A stretch of DNA of 18,360 nucleotides from a bacterium. Its GTDB lineage: Bacteria; BMS3Abin14. The position numbers were made by a program, and so were the translations under genes. The notes beneath the pieces are model-generated. The model made no database searches. It was not told where the DNA came from and worked only from the letters and a program-made list of their open reading frames with translations. This document shows, one piece after another, positions 13,647 through 18,360 of this stretch (position 1 is its first letter; each line of letters begins with the position of its first letter). The stretch is taken from NCBI GenBank assembly GCA_020352595.1, contig CP070682.1, positions 1,711,040-1,729,399 on the forward strand. Direction: 5' to 3'.

Positions 13647-14330
13647 ATGCGCCTGAAATGCGACCTGCACATTCACACGAAAGAGGATCCCAGGCATCAA
13701 CTCAACTACACGGCCGAAGATCTCATCGACGAAGCCTCGCGATGCGGGTATGACGTCATCTCCATTACGAACCACAACGTCGTAACCTACAGCGAAGACC
13801 TCGCACTGTACGCCGCTGAGAGGGGCATACTGCTCATCCCCGGCGTCGAGGCGACCGTCATGGGCAAGCACGTCCTCATCTACGGAGTTGACGGCATGGA
13901 TGAGGACTGGGGCAATCTCACCTTTTTCGACCTCAAGCGCATCAAGTCCCGGGGGACGTTCATCGTCGCACCGCATCCCTTCTACCCCCACTACAACTGC
14001 CTGGGCAATCTGCTGAACCGCTCCTCGAACCTCTTTGACGCGGTGGAATACAGCCATCTCTACACCAGGAAGGTCAACTTCAACCTCAAGGCGCAGCACT
14101 TCGCCAGAAAGCACGAGATGCCCATCCTCGGCCTCTCGGATGCTCATTCCCTCAAACAGCTCGATTACACCTACACCCTCGTCAACTCCGAAAAGGACAC
14201 CGATTCCATTTTCCGTGCCATCAAAGAGGGCAAGACGACCATCGTCACCCGCCCGGCCCGCCTCACCACCAGCAGCCTGGTGGGCATCCAGCTCCTGGCC
14301 ACCTTCTTCCTGCTGCAGATCCTGAACTGA
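13647..14330 (+). CDS. PHP-domain metal-dependent phosphoesterase with hydrophobic tail
   Basis: A 227-aa PHP-family protein. Metal-ligand motifs are all present: DLHIHT (6-11), TNHN (41-44), PGVEAT (65-70), APHPF (108-112) and GLSDAHS (162-168). PHP hydrolases use three metals to cleave phosphoesters such as histidinol phosphate, pAp or oligonucleotides. This short stand-alone form is the PHP-associated type whose substrate is not predictable. Unusually, the C-terminus (about 209-226, LVGIQLLATFFLLQIL) is a hydrophobic segment ending almost at the stop codon, like a tail anchor. ATG 13647 gives the normal N-terminus; GGAG at 13630-13633 is somewhat far away. The gene is isolated, with non-coding flanks on both sides. 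Confidence 0.9.
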   Translation: MRLKCDLHIHTKEDPRHQLNYTAEDLIDEASRCGYDVISITNHNVVTYSEDLALYAAERGILLIPGVEATVMGKHVLIYGVDGMDEDWGNLTFFDLKRIKSRGTFIVAPHPFYPHYNCLGNLLNRSSNLFDAVEYSHLYTRKVNFNLKAQHFARKHEMPILGLSDAHSLKQLDYTYTLVNSEKDTDSIFRAIKEGKTTIVTRPARLTTSSLVGIQLLATFFLLQILN

Positions 14331-14430
14331 TAAGGGCAGGAGGGCAGGGGACCCGGGCTCGGCACCGGAGCGTTAAAGGCGAGCGGAGGCTGCACTGCGA
14401 GGGACCTGCGTTCTTGCATGGAGCCATAGG

Positions 14431-14482
14431 GTTCTGAGTTCAGGCTGTTGCGGACCCGGCACTGTGAACTCTCAACTCTGAA
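14431..14482. repeat. Intergenic repeat with direct and inverted GTTC(A/T)GAG words
   Basis: GTTCTGAGTTCAG (14431-14443) resembles the repeat at 10047. GTGAACTCTCAACTCTGAA (14464-14482) is its approximate inverse. GAGTTCA (14436-14442) and TGAACTC (14465-14471) could pair as a 7-bp stem. It is probably a second copy of a dispersed, degenerate element. Confidence 0.5.
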
Positions 14483-14551
14483 GACCCTGTCCGCGGAAGC
14501 CGTGCAGCACCTTCTATTGCGTGGGGATGACCTGTTCGGTTCCCTTCCCGG

Positions 14552-14580
14552 TTGTGGATTCTGCCCGTTTTCCCTATAAT
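14552..14580 (+). promoter_or_regulatory. Candidate promoter giving a leaderless kinase mRNA
   Basis: A perfect -10 TATAAT (14575-14580) lies 17 bp after TTGTGG (14552-14557, a partial -35). The expected start, about 14586-14588, coincides with ATG 14588. No Shine-Dalgarno precedes that ATG, so the mRNA would be leaderless. Confidence 0.55.
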
Positions 14581-14587
14581 CCGTCCA

Positions 14588-17017
14588 ATGTTCGAAACCT
14601 ACAGGATCGCAACTGAGGCCTACCTGGCCAAGCTATCCATACCATCACCGTGGGGTATCGGCCTCTTCGAGACGGTCGCCGTGGTTTCCGGAGGTCTCTC
14701 CCTTCTCTTCTTCTTCCTCTTTCTCGCGGCCAACAGGACACGAGGCTCCGTGGAGAAAGAGGACAGGCCCGTGCGGGTCCTCCTCAAGAAAGCCAGGAAA
14801 CTGGAGCGAAAGGGGCAGTACCAGGAGGCCGGAGACCTCTACCTGGGCGCAAAGCATTTCATGGAGGCCGCCAAGGCCTTCGTCAAGGTGGAGGATTTCA
14901 GCAGGGCCGCCGAGGCCTGCATGCTCAACAACGATCATTCCAACGCCGCGAAATGCTTTGTCCGCATCGAGGAATACGAGAAGGCGGCAGAGCTCTTCCA
15001 GAAGGCCAGGGACTATTCCAGCGCGGCCGAGAACTACCTCCGCATAGGAAAGACTGGGGAGGCAGCGCCGCTCTTCGTCAAAGGCGGCCATCCGGTCAAG
15101 GCGGCCGAATGCTACGCCAAGGTCGGTTTTTACCAGAAAGCCGGGGAACTGCTGGCGGGAGCCGACGACAACGAGCAGGCGGCACCTTTCCTGCTGCGCG
15201 TCCTTCAGGAAAGGTCCAGCAAAAGGGACCCCTCCCTGGGTCCGGAAGAAGATGCCGTTTCCGGCAACATCGCACAGCTGGCCGCCCAGTGCTTCCTGAA
15301 GACCGGCATGAAAGAGAAGGCCGCCCAGGTTTCCGAGCTCGGTGGACGTTTCGGCGAAGCGGCCGGGATCTACGAGGAGATCGGCGAGAAGGGCAAGGCC
15401 GCCGACCTTTACATCAAGGCAGGGGACACGACATCGGCAGCCAGGGTCCTCGAGTCTTCGGACCAGGCCAACGAGGGTGCCGTCGTCGTGGCGGAAGCCC
15501 TGCTCAAGGAGGGGAAACCCGTTCCGGCGGCAGAGCTTTTCGCCCGCATCGGTCAATGGCGGAAGGCAGCCGAACTGTTCATCGAGAACGACCTGAAGGA
15601 GATCGCCCTGGACCTCCTTTCACAGCACGGTGACTACAAATGGGCCGCTGACCTGCTTCTGGAAATGGGGAATCCTGGCGAGGCCGCCTCCATGCTCATG
15701 TCCGCCGGGAAAGCGGAGGAAGCGGCCCAGATCTACCGCATGATGGGCGAGAAAAAGCGGGAGATAGACGCTCTGGTCACGGCGGGCGCCCACTTCGAAG
15801 TGGGAAAAAACCTCCTCGAGCTCGGAAAGAAGGACGAGGCGACGGAAAACCTTCAGAAGGTCGAGGAAGGCGACAGCAATTTCAGGGAAGCCAACCGCCT
15901 TCTGGGGGAGATCTTCTACGACCAGAAACAGTGGTCCCTGGCCATCGCGAGCTACCAGAAGGCGCTGGCCGACAAGGATGTGCGACGGGACAGCATGGAC
16001 TCCTTCTACCGGTACGCAGCCGCCCTGAAGGAGGATAATCAGCTTCAGGGCGCCCTGAACATCATGGAGAAGATCCTTCTCGTTGACTACCACTACCGCG
16101 ATGTCAAGGATCTGGTCGAGACCATCAAGCGGATCCTGGGATCTTCCTCGCCCGGGCTGGCTGCCTCCCACCTCACAGGGTCCCCGGACGCCACCATGGT
16201 CGCCCACACACCTTCCCAGCCCGGCAAGAGCACCCGCTACGAGATCATATCGGAGCTGGGCAGGGGAGGCATGGGCGTCGTCTACAGGGCCAGGGATACC
16301 CTTCTGGACAGGATCGTGGCCTACAAGGTCCTGCCCCCGCAGGTGCAGAGGAACCAGCGGATCCTGGACATGTTCCTGAGGGAGGCCAAATCTGCGGCGC
16401 GCCTCTCTCACCCCAACATCGTCACCATCTACGACGCCGACGAGGATCGCGGGGAGTTCTTCATCATCATGGAGCTCGTGGAAGGCGAGTCACTCAAACA
16501 GATCCTGGAAAAGCAGGGCAAATTCCCTGTGAAGACGGCTCTGGTCCTGGCGGGGCAGGTGCTCAAGGCACTGTCCTACGCGCACGGCAAGGGCATCGTG
16601 CACAGGGACATAAAGCCCGCAAACCTCTTGTGGGCCCAGGCCGACAAGCAGGTCAAGATAACGGATTTCGGTCTGGCCAGGGTCATCGAGGAGGGGCGAA
16701 GAACCCACACCCAGATGGCCGGGACGCCCTATTACATGGCTCCAGAACAGATCGTCGGCGGCCAGGTGGACCACCGTGCAGATCAGTACGCTGTGGGCGT
16801 CACCCTTTACGAGTTCGTCACGGGAACGGTGCCCTTCAGGGAGGGGGACGTTCTCTACCACCACGTCCACACGGAGCCCCCGGGTCCCGAGACCCACGAG
16901 GGAGACCTTCCGGAGTCCCTCTGCCGTTTCATCATGAGATGCCTTTCCAAGGATCCCAATGACCGCTTTCCCGACGTGGACAAGGCCCTTGCGGAGCTCA
17001 GGCCGCTCCTCATGTGA
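14588..17017 (+). CDS. Membrane-tethered 13-residue-repeat solenoid Ser/Thr protein kinase
   Basis: An 809-aa protein. A hydrophobic helix (about 26-48) anchors the N-terminus. Residues 74-203, 225-289 and 307-423 are three gapless blocks of 10, 5 and 9 units of exactly 13 residues, with consensus xxGxxxxAAxLxx (for example RIGQWRKAAELFI). TPR-like helices follow (about 424-520). Residues 551-809 are a complete Hanks-type kinase: glycine loop GRGGMG from about 558, Lys580 (VAYK), HRDIKPAN with Asp674, DFG with Asp693, activation loop with several Thr, then GTPYYMAPEQ. With one N-terminal helix, both solenoid and kinase are probably cytoplasmic, the reverse of PknB-type receptors. TTG 14552 lies inside the promoter, so ATG 14588 is chosen. 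Confidence 0.9.
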   Translation: MFETYRIATEAYLAKLSIPSPWGIGLFETVAVVSGGLSLLFFFLFLAANRTRGSVEKEDRPVRVLLKKARKLERKGQYQEAGDLYLGAKHFMEAAKAFVKVEDFSRAAEACMLNNDHSNAAKCFVRIEEYEKAAELFQKARDYSSAAENYLRIGKTGEAAPLFVKGGHPVKAAECYAKVGFYQKAGELLAGADDNEQAAPFLLRVLQERSSKRDPSLGPEEDAVSGNIAQLAAQCFLKTGMKEKAAQVSELGGRFGEAAGIYEEIGEKGKAADLYIKAGDTTSAARVLESSDQANEGAVVVAEALLKEGKPVPAAELFARIGQWRKAAELFIENDLKEIALDLLSQHGDYKWAADLLLEMGNPGEAASMLMSAGKAEEAAQIYRMMGEKKREIDALVTAGAHFEVGKNLLELGKKDEATENLQKVEEGDSNFREANRLLGEIFYDQKQWSLAIASYQKALADKDVRRDSMDSFYRYAAALKEDNQLQGALNIMEKILLVDYHYRDVKDLVETIKRILGSSSPGLAASHLTGSPDATMVAHTPSQPGKSTRYEIISELGRGGMGVVYRARDTLLDRIVAYKVLPPQVQRNQRILDMFLREAKSAARLSHPNIVTIYDADEDRGEFFIIMELVEGESLKQILEKQGKFPVKTALVLAGQVLKALSYAHGKGIVHRDIKPANLLWAQADKQVKITDFGLARVIEEGRRTHTQMAGTPYYMAPEQIVGGQVDHRADQYAVGVTLYEFVTGTVPFREGDVLYHHVHTEPPGPETHEGDLPESLCRFIMRCLSKDPNDRFPDVDKALAELRPLLM

Positions 17018-17033
17018 CCGGTGATTGCACCGG
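17018..17033 (+). terminator. Hairpin at the end of the kinase gene, no T-run
   Basis: CCGGTG (17018-17023) and CACCGG (17028-17033) form a perfect 6-bp stem right after the stop codon with loop ATTG. Only GATCTTCC follows, so intrinsic termination would be weak. Confidence 0.3.
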
Positions 17034-17129
17034 GATCTTCCGGATATAAGGTGGGGGGGATGTCTGGAAGTGGATGAGATGCAGCTCTTGTTTATTCCAG
17101 GTATTGCCGTTTCCAAACAAGCATATACC

Positions 17130-17162
17130 GTCTTTTATTAAAGCAGGATCTTAGTAAAAGAC
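17130..17162. repeat. AT-rich inverted repeat upstream of the 6S-like promoter
   Basis: GTCTTTTA (17130-17137) and TAAAAGAC (17155-17162) are perfect inverse copies around 17 bases. The region spans where a -35 for TATAAT 17167 would fall. It could be a regulator site or a transcript stem serving the convergent genes. No T-run follows on either strand. Confidence 0.5.
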
Positions 17163-17166
17163 CCTG

Positions 17167-17172
17167 TATAAT
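17167..17172 (+). promoter_or_regulatory. -10 box of the candidate 6S RNA
   Basis: A perfect TATAAT preceded directly by TG. The start site would be about 17179, matching the left end of the folded RNA. No good -35 is seen at 17-bp spacing. Confidence 0.5.
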
Positions 17173-17178
17173 CCCCCG

Positions 17179-17341
17179 CCTCTGAGCAGCAGGTTCAGTG
17201 TTTTCCCCGCAGCCCTCTGTGGCAACGACTTAAGAGGCGGTGTTCCTGTTGCCCTCTGCGTTATGGCCTCAGGTCGAAAAGCCTTAACGAGGATCCCAGG
17301 GCTACCTTTGAGCCCGGCTTCCCATGGCAGGGCATCTCGCC
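17179..17341 (+). ncRNA. ssrS: Candidate 6S RNA
   Basis: 6S RNA mimics an open promoter and binds the sigma70 holoenzyme. About 163 nt from the -10 box fold as one long rod. Pairings are 17183-17190 with 17332-17339 (imperfect closing stem), 17214-17217/17289-17292, 17221-17223/17281-17283, 17227-17231/17271-17275 and 17234-17238/17266-17270. A large central bubble carries a small hairpin on its 3' side (17299-17303/17311-17315), as in 6S RNA. From memory of E. coli 6S, three 3'-half words recur in order: AAGCCTTAA (17279-17287), ACCTT(T)GA (17304-17311) and GGCATCTCG (17331-17339). Near the 5' end CTCTGAG also matches (CCTCTGAG here). The closing stem is weaker than usual and no terminator is visible. 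It abuts the stop of the convergent gene. Confidence 0.6.
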
Positions 17342-18358
17342 TTACCGTACTGAATGTTTGGTCCCCTCGAGCCTGGCATCGGCCAGGTCGGCGCCCACGA
17401 GTACCGCTCCTGTCATGTCTGCCCTGGAAAAATCGGTTCCGCCCACGATGGCTCGCGAGAGGTCAGCACCGGTCAGGTTGGCACCTGAAAGGTCCGAACC
17501 CAGAAGGCTGCATCCCACCATCCTGGCCCTGGAGAAATCAGCCCCCGATATCCTGCATTTCCGGAGCTTGGCATCACCGAGGTTGGCAGCCCGGAAAGTG
17601 GACTTGACGAAAGATGACGAATCGGCCGCAGCGTAAGTCAAGCGCGCATAACTGAAATCGCTCTCCGAGAACTTGGCGACGTTCATGACCGCCTGGGACA
17701 TCTCCGCCCCGCGGAAGACGACCCTCTTGAAGTTCCCTCCGGTCAGATCTGCCCCCGTGAGGTTGCACAGGGTGAAATCCGCCCCGGCTGCCTTGACCGA
17801 CTTGAGGTTCGCTCTCATGAGTGTGGCCTCGAAGAAACCCGCCGAAAGCACCGTGGCCTCTTCGAGGTTGACCCTCGTCAGATTGGCCTCCTTCATGTCG
17901 GTTCCGGACAGGTCCGCCTTCCTGAATACCCCTTTGGCCATGTTGGCCCGGAGCATGGAGGATCCCCTGAAACTCGCCTCCTCGAAACGGGCCTCCTCGA
18001 AATCCGTGTCGTTGCAGACAGTCCCCACCGCATCGGCCTTTTCGCCGGTAACGCGCCTGAGCGTGGCTCCGGACAGGTTCCCCCCGCGTAGCTTGCTGTT
18101 GGTCAGGTTGCAGTCATCCATGACGGCCCCTGAGAGGTCCGATCCGGACAGGTCGGCACCGGCAAGGTCCACCCCGGCCAGCTGGCAGCCCTTCAGGTCG
18201 GCGGAGGCCAGGCTGGCGCTGTTCAGGTTCGCGTAGGATAGATCCGCCCCGGACAGGTGAGCCGCGGTCAGGACGGCACCCGCCAGATCCGCGTACTGGA
18301 GGTTGGCCCCCGAAAGGTCAATGCCGCTCAGGTCCTTGCCGCTGAGGGAGATCCTCAC
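17342..18358 (-). CDS. Pentapeptide-repeat protein (5' end possibly outside window)
   Basis: At least 338 aa made almost entirely of pentapeptide repeats A(D/N)LxX, for example SGADLSYANL, LSGANLTGADL and FSRADMTGAVL. This pattern folds into a right-handed quadrilateral beta-helix. Some members mimic DNA and protect gyrase (Qnr, MfpA), but most have unknown roles, and nothing here specifies one. The helix is continuous over more than 60 units, with irregular coils in the middle (around VTGEKADAVGTVCNDTDF). There is no signal peptide in the visible part. GTG at 18358 is the first start codon in view, but the frame is open to the window edge and the true start may lie beyond. It converges on the kinase and 6S-like genes. 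Confidence 0.9.
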   Translation of the reverse strand: MRISLSGKDLSGIDLSGANLQYADLAGAVLTAAHLSGADLSYANLNSASLASADLKGCQLAGVDLAGADLSGSDLSGAVMDDCNLTNSKLRGGNLSGATLRRVTGEKADAVGTVCNDTDFEEARFEEASFRGSSMLRANMAKGVFRKADLSGTDMKEANLTRVNLEEATVLSAGFFEATLMRANLKSVKAAGADFTLCNLTGADLTGGNFKRVVFRGAEMSQAVMNVAKFSESDFSYARLTYAAADSSSFVKSTFRAANLGDAKLRKCRISGADFSRARMVGCSLLGSDLSGANLTGADLSRAIVGGTDFSRADMTGAVLVGADLADARLEGTKHSVR

Positions 18359-18360
18359 GA

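Larger units (their letters stand above)
14331..14587. other. Non-coding region between PHP and kinase genes
   Basis: No convincing frame is seen. The stretch holds GTTC(T/A)GAGTTCAG-type repeats (14431-14482) and, at its right end, the candidate promoter of the kinase gene. There is no clear terminator after the PHP gene. Confidence 0.5.

Noticed and set aside
14552..14587. TTG start 12 codons upstream in the kinase gene
   Set aside because: This segment coincides with the -35/-10 promoter elements and would not be in the mRNA.
15342..15633. Alternative plus-strand frames inside the repeat kinase
   Set aside because: Arg/Gly/Pro-rich products arising from the periodic Ala codons of the true frame; no independent evidence.
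17342..18360. Pentapeptide periodicity as a CRISPR or DNA tandem array
   Set aside because: The 15-bp period comes from the A(D/N)LxX protein repeat; DNA copies are diverged and there are no constant repeats with unique spacers.

Overview
The window is about 18.4 kb of GC-rich, densely coding chromosomal DNA. Several features suggest a former deltaproteobacterium (Desulfuromonadota-, Myxococcota- or SAR324-like), though nothing in the window fixes the taxon: frequent TTG/GTG starts, a CsgG-type outer-membrane lipoprotein, a receiver-DUF4388 protein, a bacterial Ser/Thr kinase with an alpha-solenoid, and a tiny bS22/COX24-like basic protein. I see no transposase, integrase, phage gene or CRISPR array. 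It reads as core chromosome carrying lineage-specific signalling genes.

Layout. (1) 174-2051: thiL and thiD, two thiamine kinases. (2) 2052-2346: a promoter-like -10 and a strongly structured leader. (3) 2347-9971: a compact co-directional run of ten genes, ending at a textbook terminator (9997-10026). It begins with RNA and housekeeping genes (bS22-like 29-aa protein, TIGR00725/LOG-like protein, miaB, BFN/DUF151, VanZ-like). It continues into signalling genes (degenerate GGDEF protein, pseudo-receiver/DUF4388 protein, intact single-domain receiver, small zinc-ribbon protein) and ends with a CsgG/FlgT-C-like lipoprotein. (4) 10351-12887: a second receiver, a PlsC-type acyltransferase and an MFS transporter. 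(5) 12922-14330: a membrane-anchored SH3b protein and a PHP phosphoesterase with a hydrophobic C-terminal tail. (6) 14588-17017: a membrane-tethered protein made of 24 phased 13-residue helical repeats, some TPR-like helices and a C-terminal Ser/Thr kinase. (7) 17018-17341: an intergenic region holding an inverted repeat, a -10 box and a candidate 6S RNA. (8) 17342-18358: a convergent pentapeptide-repeat protein whose 5' end may lie outside the window.

The most interesting material is the signalling block. Two adjacent proteins look like catalytically dead signalling enzymes: one has GNFRF where GGDEF belongs; the other has Asn for the receiver Asp and a GTPase-like C-terminus without a P-loop. 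They sit with one intact receiver and a translationally coupled zinc-ribbon protein. The kinase with its gapless 39-bp/13-residue periodicity, the candidate 6S RNA, the structured leader of the bS22-like gene and two promoter/start arrangements that imply leaderless mRNAs are also worth checking.
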